Assembly: GCF_003326755.1 (NCBI RefSeq)
Contig: NZ_JPWH01000011.1
Coordinates: 1 to 64,000, forward strand
Reading direction: 5' to 3'
Origin: Thalassospira profundimaris
GTDB lineage: Bacteria; Pseudomonadota; Alphaproteobacteria; Rhodospirillales; Thalassospiraceae
DNA length: 64,000 nucleotides
Part shown: positions 52,047-60,873 of the stretch, in pieces
How the letters are laid out: each line of letters opens with the position of its first letter
How positions within the stretch are numbered: position 1 is the first letter of the stretch
Translations under genes and position numbers: made by a program
Notes under the pieces: model-generated
What the model was told of the DNA's origin: nothing
What the model saw: the letters and a program-made list of their open reading frames with translations, nothing else
Database searches by the model: none

Positions 52047-53333
52047 ATGGATCGCGCACTTAAAATGGTTTATTACGACGAGCAGGATGTTGAACATGAC
52101 ATCTTTGCCCAGTTGAATCTTGCCCTGAAAAATTTCCGTGGCATCGGGATGCCGCGTGATGAATCCGCCACCCGCCGCATTCTTGACCAGATCCACCGCC
52201 AAAGCCGGGCATTTGCCGCTGTCTGTTATGGTTTCATGCGCAGCAAGGGCATTGGTGTCAGCCGGGATTCCGGCGAAGGGCAGCAATGGTACCGCGAGGC
52301 GGCCTACTGGTTCCGTGAAGAGGCTGAAACCGGCGAAGGCACATCGGCCAACAATCTTGGCTATCTGTATGCCAAGGGCCTTGGTGTGCCCGAAAACCCC
52401 GATATGGCGGCTGACTGGTTCCGTGATGCGGCTGATCGCGGTTCTCCGGTTGCGACCTATAATCTTGGTGTCTGCTATTTGAATGGCTGGGGTGTGGAGC
52501 AGGATGACAGCAAGGCTGTCGAGCTTCTTCAGGCGGCCTGTGACAAAAACGATGTCGCGGCGGCCAGTGTTCTGGCCTATCTCTATCTTGAAGGGCGCGG
52601 TGTCAAGCGCGACCCGGCCAAATCCTTTGAATTCAATTTGCGTGCGGCGCGCGCTGGCAGTGTCGAGGCGGCATCCGCCCTTGGCTATGCCTTTGGTGTG
52701 GGCCTGGGCGCGGAACGTGATATTGATGCCTCGATCAGCTGGTTTGAACTTGCCGCCAGCGAGGGTGATGCCTACGCCCAGGCCAATCTTGCCATGTATT
52801 TCTGCCACAGCCCGGAACTGAAACTGTTTAACCGTGGCTGGCAAATGCTCAAGATGGCCTGTGACCAGGGTGATGTTTCAGCCAAATATCAGATGACGCA
52901 AATTCTTATTTTTGGCGTCAAACATCGCGAACCCGATTACAGCAAGGCGCTGGATCTGGCGATGGATTTGGCCGAGCTCAGCCATCCTGGCGGTTATCAC
53001 CTGATCGGCGTGATGTATGAACATGGCCTTGGTGTGCCTGTTGATATGAAACGCGCTGCAAGCTGGTATGAACGTGCCGCCCGCAAGGGGTCGGCCAATG
53101 GTCAGTCGGCGTTGGGGCGTCTTTATGCCATCGGTAATGGCGTGGATCAGGATAATATCCAGGCCTATTACTGGCTAAAAATGGCGGCACCGGCGGTGAA
53201 TACCCATGCCTATCGCGAATTCGAGGCCGTCCGTGCCCGCATGAGCAAGGATGAAATCCAGCGTGCCGACCAGCTTTTTGCCAAAGATCCGGTCCCGCGC
53301 CGCGCCCAGGTTGGGTTACGCACCATAAATTGA
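52047..53333 (+). CDS. Sel1-repeat protein
   Basis: 428-residue protein made almost wholly of Sel1-like repeats. At least eight units of about 36 residues are visible, each with the A-x-x-x-L-G-x-x-Y pattern: NNLGYLYAKGLGVPENPDMA, TYNLGVCYLNGWGVEQDDSK, SVLAYLYLEGRGVKRDPAKS and SALGRLYAIGNGVDQDNIQA. No signal peptide or membrane helix is visible, so it should be cytosolic. Sel1 proteins are protein-protein scaffolds; nothing in the sequence identifies its partner. It lies just after the motor operon but has its own 307-bp leader, so a link to motility is uncertain. Confidence 0.85.
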   Translation: MDRALKMVYYDEQDVEHDIFAQLNLALKNFRGIGMPRDESATRRILDQIHRQSRAFAAVCYGFMRSKGIGVSRDSGEGQQWYREAAYWFREEAETGEGTSANNLGYLYAKGLGVPENPDMAADWFRDAADRGSPVATYNLGVCYLNGWGVEQDDSKAVELLQAACDKNDVAAASVLAYLYLEGRGVKRDPAKSFEFNLRAARAGSVEAASALGYAFGVGLGAERDIDASISWFELAASEGDAYAQANLAMYFCHSPELKLFNRGWQMLKMACDQGDVSAKYQMTQILIFGVKHREPDYSKALDLAMDLAELSHPGGYHLIGVMYEHGLGVPVDMKRAASWYERAARKGSANGQSALGRLYAIGNGVDQDNIQAYYWLKMAAPAVNTHAYREFEAVRARMSKDEIQRADQLFAKDPVPRRAQVGLRTIN

Positions 53334-53463
53334 TGGTGGCTCGCAGCCCGGCTGATTTTTGTCGTTATGAAAAATCTATCCAATCTATGTGCCTCTGCCG
53401 GTAATGCCGTGCAGGGGCATTTTCATGTTCATGCCATGACGTTTAACGGGGATGAGCGATGTT

Positions 53464-53799
53464 TCAGGACGCATCGTCTGAGCGTTTGTTTGACCGGCGA
53501 TAAAGAAAATGCGCGCCATAATAGAGTAGCAGCGATAACACCACCTCGATAGCAAGGCGCATATAGACAACACTTGATAGCCGATCTTCATTGTCTGGAA
53601 TGGTCCACTGCGCCAGTGAGGGGGAAAAGAACATGATTTGGAATGCGTGAAAATCCACGATACCCAATATTACGGCGATCAATGCTGTGGTCTTCGGCGG
53701 ACAAAGCGGTTTGCGAAGCAGCAGATTCGCCAGGACAAATATCAAAACCGGAATCGCCAGGGCAATGCCCGGGAACGCGGTTAACGCCCACATCATCAT
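53464..53799 (-). CDS. Small membrane protein of unknown function
   Basis: 111-residue protein with three or four hydrophobic segments: FPGIALAIPVLIFVLANLLL, TALIAVILGIVDFHAFQIMF and AIEVVLSLLLYYGAHFLY, with a charged C-terminus (RRSNKRSDDAS). I do not recognise the family. The ATG at 53799 lacks a ribosome site. The frame stays open upstream for 12 codons (reading ISDISIEFSDRF) to a TAA, and AGGAG sits just before that point, ahead of an ATC. The real start may therefore be non-standard or the gene slightly damaged. It lies between the Sel1 gene (convergent) and fliP (same strand). Confidence 0.5.
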   Translation of the reverse strand: MMMWALTAFPGIALAIPVLIFVLANLLLRKPLCPPKTTALIAVILGIVDFHAFQIMFFSPSLAQWTIPDNEDRLSSVVYMRLAIEVVLSLLLYYGAHFLYRRSNKRSDDAS

Positions 53800-53886
53800 A
53801 AACCGGTCTGAAAATTCGATCGAAATATCAGAGATGGCTTATTTCTCCTGCGTGTTTTTCTGAACGCGGGCCTGACAGCACGGACC

Positions 53887-54753
53887 CTAACCGCCGCCAA
53901 AACTTTGCACCAGCGACCCGGAAATAAGATACCAGCCATCCACCAGCACGAAAAAGATCAGTTTGAAGGGCAGCGAGATCACGACGGGGGGCAGCATCAT
54001 CATGCCCATCGACATCAGGATACTCGCCACCACCATGTCGATGATCAGGAACGGAATGAACAGCAAAAAGCCGATTTCAAAGGCGCGGCGCAATTCGCTG
54101 ATCATGAAAGCCGGGATCAGGGCGCGCAGCGGGATATCATCCGGGTTGCTGACGGTCACTTTTGCCATATTGACGAAAAGTTCCAGGTCGCGGTCGCGAA
54201 CCTGGGTCATCATGAAATCATGTACCGGTTTGATGGCGCGGTTCATGCCTTCAAATTCGTCAATATCGCCATTGATCATGGGTTGAAGCCCCTCATCCCA
54301 GGACCGTTCCATTGTCGGCATCATGATGAACAGGGTCAAAAACAGTGCCAGGCTGACCATGACCTGGTTGGGCGGGGATTGCTGAATGCCTAGGGCGGTC
54401 CGCAACAGGCCCAGAACCACAATGATGCGGGTAAAGGATGTCACCATCACCAGAATGGCAGGTGCCAGACTAAGGACCGTAATCAGCCCGATCAACTGGA
54501 TCATCCGGCCTGTCGAGGTCACGCCGGGACCATCGCCAAGGTCCAGATTAAAGGACTGTGCATGGGCCACATCGCCGCCCACCAGCACCGCCATCAGGGG
54601 CAGCAGCGACCAGAGTGCGGCAATTTTCAAAACCCGCATTTTTTTGCCGCGTTTTGGCGTCTCGTCCTCATGGTCTGCATCGCCGGTTTGGGGCGCGCGC
54701 GGGATCCGGGCTTGCGCGTTTTTGTGTTGCGCGGTGGGGCGAAAAAACATCAT
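53887..54753 (-). CDS. fliP: FliP, export gate protein
   Basis: 288-residue FliP when started at 54753. The conserved core is complete: LAPAILVMVTSFTRIIVVLG then LLRTALGIQQSPPNQVMVSL, and the C-terminal helices FLLFIPFLIIDMVVASILMS then LPPVVISLPFKLIFFVLVDG. The start is uncertain. 54753 overlaps the fliO stop (ATGA coupling) but puts a 38-residue hydrophilic stretch before the signal peptide (MRVLKIAALWSLLPLMAVLV); the internal ATG at 54639 gives a normal signal but lacks a good ribosome site. FliP forms the 5-1-4 pore with FliR and FliQ. Confidence 0.92.
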   Translation of the reverse strand: MMFFRPTAQHKNAQARIPRAPQTGDADHEDETPKRGKKMRVLKIAALWSLLPLMAVLVGGDVAHAQSFNLDLGDGPGVTSTGRMIQLIGLITVLSLAPAILVMVTSFTRIIVVLGLLRTALGIQQSPPNQVMVSLALFLTLFIMMPTMERSWDEGLQPMINGDIDEFEGMNRAIKPVHDFMMTQVRDRDLELFVNMAKVTVSNPDDIPLRALIPAFMISELRRAFEIGFLLFIPFLIIDMVVASILMSMGMMMLPPVVISLPFKLIFFVLVDGWYLISGSLVQSFGGG

Positions 54754-55139
54754 GACATCACATTCCGGTCATTGCGGGCCGTCCGGGGTTCGGTATCGGG
54801 GGCGCTTTCGGCCAGGCTGTCGGCCGTGTTTTCGGCGCTTTCAGCGGTGGGCTTGTCGCCCAGAAGCTGCTCGAACGTGGTGCCGATATTGCGTTCCACC
54901 ACCACATCGCCATTGGGCGAAAGCACGATCAGATGTTCGGTATCATCGCGCCGGACCAGCACAAGCCGCCTTTTGGCATCCAGCGGCAATACCTCGATCA
55001 GGGCGAGGCGGCGTTTTTTGCCGCGATTGACCGTGCGGGCCCCGGGCACCAGGCGGCGCGCCAAAAGCGCAATCACGCCAATCATGCCCAGTACAAAGAC
55101 CAGTGCGGCAACAAACCGGAAATACGACCCCATATCCAT
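54750..55139 (-). CDS. fliO: FliO, FliP assembly scaffold
   Basis: 129-residue FliO with one membrane helix (about residues 8-28, FVAALVFVLGMIGVIALLAR), a basic juxtamembrane segment (RRLVPGARTVNRGKKRR) and the small cytoplasmic domain LALIEVLPLDAKRRLVLVRR then DTEHLIVLSPNGDVVVE. The last 35 residues are acidic and disordered. FliO helps FliP fold and oligomerise before ring assembly. It overlaps the fliP frame by 4 bp. No clear ribosome site lies before either of the two possible starts (55139 or 55133). Confidence 0.87.
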   Translation of the reverse strand: MDMGSYFRFVAALVFVLGMIGVIALLARRLVPGARTVNRGKKRRLALIEVLPLDAKRRLVLVRRDDTEHLIVLSPNGDVVVERNIGTTFEQLLGDKPTAESAENTADSLAESAPDTEPRTARNDRNVMS

Positions 55140-55334
55140 CGCTGGCTGATTGTCCCCTGTGTTTGAAACGGGCGGTCCCGCACGACGGCACCTGTCATCC
55201 TTGTGGATTATCCCACAGATGGCAAGGGTGCAAGCATCAACCCCGATTGGGGCAGGTTACATCTTTGCCCGGTCGGGACAAAACAGACCCGGTCAAACCA
55301 GGCCAGTCAGCAACATGCCCGGGACCCTACCTGC

Positions 55335-55655
55335 TTACCGGTTGCGTGCCGCCTGGGAATAGGCGTTTACCGCCTGGCTGGAATTATTCAGGCCCTTGAG
55401 CTGGCGTTGCAGGCTGGCATGTTCGCTGCGCATTCCCTCTTCAAGCTGGTCAAGATCGCTTTTGAGCGCGACCAAAAACGGGGCAGCCTTTTCCCGGTCT
55501 TCGGGCGAGAGGGTTTTGGCATTGGTGCATAAATCGGCAATGCGTGTTTCCAGCGATCCCAGTTCGACCACCTTGCCCTCTTCGAGAAAACGCTGGCTGG
55601 TGGCAACAAGGGACAAAACCCGCTGTAATTCCTGTTTGAACTGTTCAAGCGTCAT
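55335..55655 (-). CDS. Small coiled-coil protein, FlgN/FliT-like chaperone candidate
   Basis: 106-residue all-helical protein: TLEQFKQELQRVLSLVATSQ, RFLEEGKVVELGSLETRIAD, a central SPEDREKAAPFLVALKSDLD and a C-terminal NNSSQAVNAYSQAARNR. The two-long-helix layout and the NAYSQ ending resemble FliT/FlgN-type export chaperones, but identity is too weak for a name. It overlaps the upstream FlhB-C-like gene by 11 bp and lies 195 bp before fliO in the same direction, so it belongs to an export-apparatus group. Confidence 0.55.
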   Translation of the reverse strand: MTLEQFKQELQRVLSLVATSQRFLEEGKVVELGSLETRIADLCTNAKTLSPEDREKAAPFLVALKSDLDQLEEGMRSEHASLQRQLKGLNNSSQAVNAYSQAARNR

Positions 55656-56070
55656 GCGGTGGTTCCTGCATTTTTTCGTCGGTCTTCATCCGCGAAATCG
55701 TGTCATTGTCGGTGGTGGCCGTCCGGTTTTGTGTGCCGTAAATCTGATTAATGCGATAGATATAGTTCAGAATCTCGGCCACGGCGGCAAAGGCTTCCAG
55801 CGGAATTTCGCTATCAACATCCACCGCCATCAGAATTTCGGCAAGATCGCTGTCCTGGCGAACGCGAACGCCCTTGGCAAAGGCAAGCTGCAAAATCTGT
55901 TCCGCGACACCGCCCTGGCCCTTGGCAGCCAGGATGGGGGCATTGTCCCGGCCCTGCTGATAGCGCAACGCAACGGCCACCTGGTCCTTGCGCCCCGGTG
56001 CGGCAAGTTTTTCCCCGTCTGGCCCATCGCGTTCCGCCAGCAGGTCAATGCTGCTTTTTTTGCCGGTCAT
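55645..56070 (-). CDS. FlhB C-terminal-domain paralogue (FhlB/YlqH type) without NPTH
   Basis: 141-residue soluble protein equivalent to the cytoplasmic domain of FlhB: VAVALRYQQGRDNAPILAAK, GQGGVAEQILQLAFAKGVRV, AEILMAVDVDSEIPLEAFAA and VAEILNYIYRIN line up with FlhB after its cleavage site. The autocleaving NPTH motif is absent; the position reads RKDQ. Such paralogues (FhlB, YlqH) can stand in for the cleaved FlhB fragment in the substrate switch. The start at 56070 (MTGKKSSID) is chosen because the upstream extension is unlike the family. The full-length FlhB is at 59571. Confidence 0.75.
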   Translation of the reverse strand: MTGKKSSIDLLAERDGPDGEKLAAPGRKDQVAVALRYQQGRDNAPILAAKGQGGVAEQILQLAFAKGVRVRQDSDLAEILMAVDVDSEIPLEAFAAVAEILNYIYRINQIYGTQNRTATTDNDTISRMKTDEKMQEPPHDA

Positions 56071-56304
56071 CTTCGCCCATTCTCTGCTGTGGTGCGCGGC
56101 AATCTTATCCGTGCCCCTGCAAACAGCGTCGATCATAGTGGCCTGTTGGTCAATAAATCCTTGCCAGCACCCTGAAATGGCAAATTTCGTGCATCGCCCG
56201 TAGAAGGCCGCAAGGTGTCTGGCGGTTGGGCGCCTTTGCCCGCGCCCGATCGCCAGACCGAATGCGCGGAGCAGGGCACATGTCGCCCATGCCGAGAAGG
56301 TGAT

Positions 56305-56643
56305 TTATTGTTCTTCGGTGCTGTTCTTTGCGCTGTCTTTGGTGCGAGCACCGCGTTTTACGTCGGGTTTGCGCCCTTTTGTGCTGCTGGCGTCTGCTGT
56401 TTGGTCATCGTCAGCGCCATCATCATCGTCACGGCTGTTGAAAATGCGGGCCAGGTCAACACTGGCCGTTGCCGAACGGTTTTCATCCTGGATGCGGTCA
56501 TAGAGTTCCCGGCGCAGAACCTGGGTGTTTTCGGGAAAGGTAAAACCCAGTTTCACCGTTTTCCCGCGCACCTCGACCACGGTGACTTCAATATTGTCAT
56601 CAATGATAACGGAGTCGCCGACTTTTCGGGTCAGATAGAGCAT
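56305..56643 (-). CDS. csrA: CsrA, mRNA-binding regulator, with long C-terminal tail
   Basis: 112-residue CsrA. The RNA-binding core is in residues 1-60: MLYLTRKVGDSVIIDDNIEV, TVVEVRGKTVKLGFTFPENT then QVLRRELYDRIQ. Typical CsrA is 60-75 residues; here a 45-residue polar tail follows (DDDDGADDDQTADASSTKGR then KPDVKRGARTKDSAKN), acidic first and then basic. CsrA binds GGA in hairpin loops and blocks ribosomes; in flagellated bacteria it represses flagellin until FliW removes it. A FliW gene is at 29706, and a suitable hairpin lies on the flagellin start. Confidence 0.92.
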   Translation of the reverse strand: MLYLTRKVGDSVIIDDNIEVTVVEVRGKTVKLGFTFPENTQVLRRELYDRIQDENRSATASVDLARIFNSRDDDDGADDDQTADASSTKGRKPDVKRGARTKDSAKNSTEEQ

Positions 56644-56774
56644 GTTTGGTCCTGGTTCTTTTCATCCGGGGCAGTACCGTCGCCCGTTTGGTGCGCGCTG
56701 CATGACTATGCCGATTTTCACCGGGTTGGTCCAGCAGACTTCGGACATATCGTAATCCCTGCCTTTTAGAAAAT

Positions 56775-56790
56775 TGGCACGGAACATGCA
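56775..56790 (+). promoter_or_regulatory. Sigma-54 promoter of flgB-flgC-fliE
   Basis: TGGCAC-N5-ATGCA matches the sigma-54 consensus with one change in the -12 box and correct GG-N10-GC spacing. It lies about 124 bp before the flgB start. Confidence 0.6.
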
Positions 56791-56913
56791 AGGAAATGCT
56801 TGCCGGGTAAATGTGGTTTTGACCGTTACAATTACGGCACGGAAAACGGCCCTGTTAACACGGGCTTTACCACCTCCCCCGATACTGGGCTGGAACGAGA
56901 AAGGGTAGAGATC

Positions 56914-57315
56914 ATGGATATCGGCAAACTGAGCATGTTCGCCAACATGAAGGAAAAGATGGACTGGCTGAACCAGCGTCAGCAGGTGATTGCCCAGAAC
57001 ATCGCCAATTCCGATACCCCTGGCTATCGCCCGGAAGATCTCAAGGCGTTTAACCCCTCGCGGATCGGTAATGACCGCCAGTTCATTCTGGCAATGGCAA
57101 AAACCGAACCGGGCCATAGTGCCGGGCTTCGCAAGCCGGAAGATTTCAAGGCCGAAGAAGTTCGCAAAAACTATGAAGTGTCGCCGGATAAAAACGCCGT
57201 GATCCTAGAAGAACAACTGGTCAAGATGAACGAAAACCGTGTCGATTATCAGACCATGACCCGCCTTTATGCCAAGCAAAGCGAAATGATGAAAACGGCC
57301 ATTGGTCGCTCGTAA
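56914..57315 (+). CDS. flgB: FlgB, proximal rod protein
   Basis: 133-residue FlgB. Conserved opening KLSMFANMKEKMDWLNQRQQ then VIAQNIANSDTPGYRPEDLK; C-terminal helix VKMNENRVDYQTMTRLYAKQ then SEMMKTAIGRS. This is the usual length. The start at 56914 has an AGGG site; the longer frame to 56800 would overlap the promoter region. FlgB starts the rod on the export gate, and flgC and fliE follow. Confidence 0.93.
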   Translation: MDIGKLSMFANMKEKMDWLNQRQQVIAQNIANSDTPGYRPEDLKAFNPSRIGNDRQFILAMAKTEPGHSAGLRKPEDFKAEEVRKNYEVSPDKNAVILEEQLVKMNENRVDYQTMTRLYAKQSEMMKTAIGRS

Positions 57316-57344
57316 GTTTTTGCATTGATTAGGAATTGACTGAC

Positions 57345-57752
57345 ATGGAACTCTATCGCGCATTTCAGATTTCTGCTGCAGGCATGAAGGCACAGGGCAC
57401 CCGGTTGCGCGTTGCCGCCGAAAATATGGCCAACGCTGACAGTCTGCCAACCGCTCCGGGGCAGGAGCCCTATCGCCGTAAAATCCTGACCTTTAAAAAT
57501 GTCATGGACCGTGAATCCGGTGTGGATCTGGTCAAGGTCAACAAGGTTTATGACGACAAATCGCCCTTTGGCATGAAATACGAACCTTCGCACCCGGCAG
57601 CAAATGCCCAGGGCTATGTACAGACTCCGAATGTCTCGGCGATGATCGAAATGATGGATCTGCGCGAAGCCCAGCGCAGTTATGAAGCCAATCTCAATGT
57701 GATACAGTCATCGCGCAGCATGCTGTTGCAAACCCTGGACATTATCCGTTAA
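57345..57752 (+). CDS. flgC: FlgC, proximal rod protein
   Basis: 135-residue FlgC. N-terminus MELYRAFQISAAGMKAQGTR with AAENMANADSLPTAPGQEPY; C-terminal MIEMMDLREAQRSYEANLNV then SSRSMLLQTLDIIR. It is the usual size. ATG 57345 has AGGA just upstream; a TTG 9 bp earlier is less likely. It lies between flgB (29 bp) and fliE (31 bp). Confidence 0.93.
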   Translation: MELYRAFQISAAGMKAQGTRLRVAAENMANADSLPTAPGQEPYRRKILTFKNVMDRESGVDLVKVNKVYDDKSPFGMKYEPSHPAANAQGYVQTPNVSAMIEMMDLREAQRSYEANLNVIQSSRSMLLQTLDIIR

Positions 57753-57783
57753 GGTTAAGACTTGAGGATAAGGAGCCCGCGCC

Positions 57784-58110
57784 ATGATCAATAACAGCTT
57801 TGCCAATGCAATTTCTGCCTACCGCAATGCGGCTGATGGCAAAACCGACACGGTTGCGGATCGCGTTAATAACGGCACGGCGGTTGATCCGGGGCAGAGC
57901 TTTTCCGACATGGTGCGCGATGCGGCAATTGATGCCCGCGATACCATGATGAATGGCGAAACCATGACCCAAAAGGCCATTGTCGGCAAAGCCGAACTTC
58001 ATGAAGTGGTTACGGCGGTTTCTGCCGCCGAGGTGACATTGCGCACGGTGGTGTCGGTGCGCGACAAGGCCCTTCAGGCCTATCAGGAAATTTTGCGGAT
58101 GCCGATCTGA
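57784..58110 (+). CDS. fliE: FliE, MS-ring to rod adaptor
   Basis: 108-residue FliE. The conserved C-terminal half is clear: ETMTQKAIVGKAELHEVVTA then EVTLRTVVSVRDKALQAYQE and ILRMPI. FliE is the first exported rod part and links the MS ring to FlgB. GATAAGGAG lies before the ATG. It is followed by a 254-bp gap before fliQ, in which no clear promoter was recognised. Confidence 0.93.
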   Translation: MINNSFANAISAYRNAADGKTDTVADRVNNGTAVDPGQSFSDMVRDAAIDARDTMMNGETMTQKAIVGKAELHEVVTAVSAAEVTLRTVVSVRDKALQAYQEILRMPI

Positions 58111-58364
58111 CCGGCTTTCAGTTGCGTGGTCGGCAAAATTTGCATCCTGTGGTGCCGCTTTTCTTGCGACAGGCTGGAAAATGCGGCATTTTCTTTGGGT
58201 ATATTCCTTTGATGCCTGACCCTGCCCGGAAAAATCGTGGCGACGGGGCATCCCATCCGGTATGAAGACACAGAAGCGAAAACAGAAGCGACAATAGGGA
58301 CGACAGGCATGCCGGTTGTCTTTGCCAGCTTAAGGCAGCCTAACAGCGACGGAGACGCGTTTTT

Positions 58365-58634
58365 ATGAATCAGGCCGAAATCATGGATGTGGCCTATGAC
58401 GCGGTCTGGACCCTGATCAAGGTTTCCGGCCCGCTCATGCTGATCGCGCTCGGCGTTGGTCTGATCATTGCCCTGTTTCAGGCGCTGACGCAAATTCAGG
58501 AAATGACGCTGACTTTCGTGCCAAAAATTCTGGTGATGTTTCTGGCGATGCTGGTTTTGCTGCCCTTCATGATGACGGAAATGATTGAATTTACCAATCG
58601 CATGGTCGATCATTTTATTGGTCTGCCCAATTAG
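58365..58634 (+). CDS. fliQ: FliQ, export gate protein
   Basis: 89-residue FliQ with two membrane helices (about 15-37 and 50-72). Key parts are LIKVSGPLMLIALGVGLIIA, LFQALTQIQEMTLTFVPKIL and VMFLAMLVLLPFMMTEMIEF. Four FliQ copies wrap the FliP-FliR core. It lies 95 bp upstream of fliR, an order usual for this gene pair. Confidence 0.93.
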   Translation: MNQAEIMDVAYDAVWTLIKVSGPLMLIALGVGLIIALFQALTQIQEMTLTFVPKILVMFLAMLVLLPFMMTEMIEFTNRMVDHFIGLPN

Positions 58635-58729
58635 CTGGCAGGTAGCCATGTGTCTTTTCAGCCTGGCAAATAGCTGCCGGTCTGTGTGATCCACCTCCAA
58701 CCCGGCTGTGCGCCTGACAGGTCAGTGTC

Positions 58730-59497
58730 ATGTCGTCCCTTCAGGACCTTCTTGTTCTTGACCTTTATGTGGTCCTGATGACCTTTGCCAGGGTCGGGGC
58801 GGCGTTTGCCTTTATGCCGGTTTATGGTTCGTCCATGGTACCAACACGGGTGCGCCTGCTTTTGGCCCTGTGGGTGGCGGTGGTGATTTCACCACTGACA
58901 TCGCCTCTTATCCCCCAACAGCCAGGTGATGCGCCAACCCTGTTTCTTTATCTGGCCTTTGAAATCACCATTGGTCTGTTTTTTGGCATGTTCGGGCAAA
59001 TTCTGATGGGGGCGCTGCAAACGGCAGGGACGATCATTGCCTATTCGTCCTCGATGGCGAACGCCTTTATCAATGATCCGGTCGCCGGTCAGCAAAGTGC
59101 GGTGACGGGCCGTCTGCTCACCCAGGTGGGGCTGGTGCTTTTGTTTGCAACCGGGATGGATCATTTGCTGATCCAGGCCATGTTTGAAACTTATACCCTG
59201 TTTCCGCCGGGCGGAAAATTGCCGGTCGGCGACATGAGCGCCTTTGTCTCTCATGCGATTAATGACAGTTTCACCATCGCGATGAAAATTTCCGCCCCGT
59301 TTTTGGTGGTTTCGGTGGTGTTGCAGGCAGCCCTTGGCCTGTTAAACAAGCTGATGCCGCAGTTGCCGGTGTTCTTTGTCGCCATGCCGGTCCAGATTGC
59401 GGTGGCTTTTTTCTTGTTGCTTGTTGCCTTGCCCGCCATGATGATGGTGTTTACAGGGTATTTTGAAAACGGGCTTGAAAACTTTACCGCCCCTTGA
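58730..59497 (+). CDS. fliR: FliR, export gate protein
   Basis: 255-residue FliR with about six hydrophobic segments. Recognised parts are VLMTFARVGAAFAFMPVYGS, LAFEITIGLFFGMFGQILMG and VSVVLQAALGLLNKLMPQLP then VFFVAMPVQIAVAFFLLLV. It is one copy per gate and connects to FlhB. flhB follows 73 bp later. Confidence 0.92.
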   Translation: MSSLQDLLVLDLYVVLMTFARVGAAFAFMPVYGSSMVPTRVRLLLALWVAVVISPLTSPLIPQQPGDAPTLFLYLAFEITIGLFFGMFGQILMGALQTAGTIIAYSSSMANAFINDPVAGQQSAVTGRLLTQVGLVLLFATGMDHLLIQAMFETYTLFPPGGKLPVGDMSAFVSHAINDSFTIAMKISAPFLVVSVVLQAALGLLNKLMPQLPVFFVAMPVQIAVAFFLLLVALPAMMMVFTGYFENGLENFTAP

Positions 59498-59570
59498 GAC
59501 CTTGGTGAAACCTCTGCTTCAAAAGGTTCGCCGGTAATGCGGCCGGGGTCAGACCTGCCAGGATGTGAGC

Positions 59571-60644
59571 ATGGCCGAAGACGAAGACGACAGCCAAAAA
59601 ACAGAAGACCCTTCGCAAAAAAAGCTCGATGACGCGCGCGAAAAGGGGCAGGTCCCGGTTTCCAAGGAAGTCGGCAATTTCATGCTGCTGTTTGGCGGGG
59701 CTTTGGTCATCATGATGATGGCACCGGGCATGGCCGATGGTGTGCGGGATTATTCCCTGCAATTTATCACGCATCCAAATTCTTTCAGCTTTAATCAGGA
59801 TGGTGTCCGCGCCCTGTGGCTCGATATGATTCTCGGCTTTTTCAAGATCATGGGCGTGCCGTTTTTGCTGTTGATGTTTTTCGCCGCAGCGGGCCATCTG
59901 GTGCAAAACGGGCTTGTCATTTCATCGGAGCGGATCAAGGTCGATATTACCAAGCTCAGTCCGCTCAAGGGGCTCAAGAACCTGTTTTCGATGAAAACAA
60001 TGGTCGAGTTCGTCAAGAATATCCTGAAAATCGTGCTGGTTGGCTCGATCCTGGCGGTGGTGATCATTCCCAAAATCGACGATATCGGGATTTATCCGCT
60101 GATGTCCCTGCCTGAAATTCTTGATCATCTTTATCAGTTGATCATTATTTTGCTGATTGCCGCTGTGTCCTTGACAGCGGTGATTGCCGGGGCGGACTTT
60201 GCCTATCAGCGCTATGAATTCAACAAATCCATGCGGATGTCCAAGCAGGAGATAAAGGACGAATACAAACAGACCGAAGGCAGCCCGGAAATCAAGGCCA
60301 AGGTCCGCCAGATCCGCATGGAACGCGCTCAAAAACGCATGATGCAAAATGTGCCCAGTTCCGATGTTGTCATCACCAACCCGACGCACTATGCCGTGGC
60401 CCTGAAATATGACATGGCTTCGATGCAGGCCCCGCGCTGCGTGGCAAAGGGGCAGGACAATGTGGCCCTGCGCATTCGCGAGGTCGCCAGGGAAAATGAT
60501 GTGACCGTGCTGGAAAACCCGCCGGTGGCGCGCGCGCTTTTTGCCACAGTCGAGGTCGATCAGGAAATTCCGCCCGAACATTACAAGGCGGTGGCGGAAA
60601 TCATTTCCTATGTCTTTCGCCTGCGGGGCAAAAAATTCGGCTGA
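59571..60644 (+). CDS. flhB: FlhB, export specificity-switch protein
   Basis: 357-residue FlhB. N-terminus AEDEDDSQKTEDPSQKKLDD then AREKGQVPVSKEV; four membrane helices follow (about 30-210), and the autocleavage motif NPTH is at 270-273 (VITNPTHYAVALKYD). The C-terminal domain continues GQDNVALRIREVAREND and AVAEIISYVFRLRGKKFG. FlhB cleaves itself and, with FliK, changes export from rod-hook to filament proteins. ATG 59571 is preferred because AGGA lies at the right distance; a GTG lies 6 bp earlier. A paralogue of its C-domain is encoded at 55645. Confidence 0.94.
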   Translation: MAEDEDDSQKTEDPSQKKLDDAREKGQVPVSKEVGNFMLLFGGALVIMMMAPGMADGVRDYSLQFITHPNSFSFNQDGVRALWLDMILGFFKIMGVPFLLLMFFAAAGHLVQNGLVISSERIKVDITKLSPLKGLKNLFSMKTMVEFVKNILKIVLVGSILAVVIIPKIDDIGIYPLMSLPEILDHLYQLIIILLIAAVSLTAVIAGADFAYQRYEFNKSMRMSKQEIKDEYKQTEGSPEIKAKVRQIRMERAQKRMMQNVPSSDVVITNPTHYAVALKYDMASMQAPRCVAKGQDNVALRIREVARENDVTVLENPPVARALFATVEVDQEIPPEHYKAVAEIISYVFRLRGKKFG

Positions 60645-60873
60645 TCAACCCGTTTTCCGTGTTTATGGCGGTGGCGAAAGCCCGTGTCTGTTCCTGGCTT
60701 GGCCCGGTTAGAGGCACATTTTTTTGCACCGATGCCATCACCTTGCCGTGTTTGCATTTTTCTATGGCGATGCCTTGGGGAACTGGTGATAAAACTTGCT
60801 GGTAGCCAGTGGGCGCAATTGCAGCTAAAACTATAGGCTGTCGTAATAAGCTGTTGGTAACAAAGGCGGTGAC

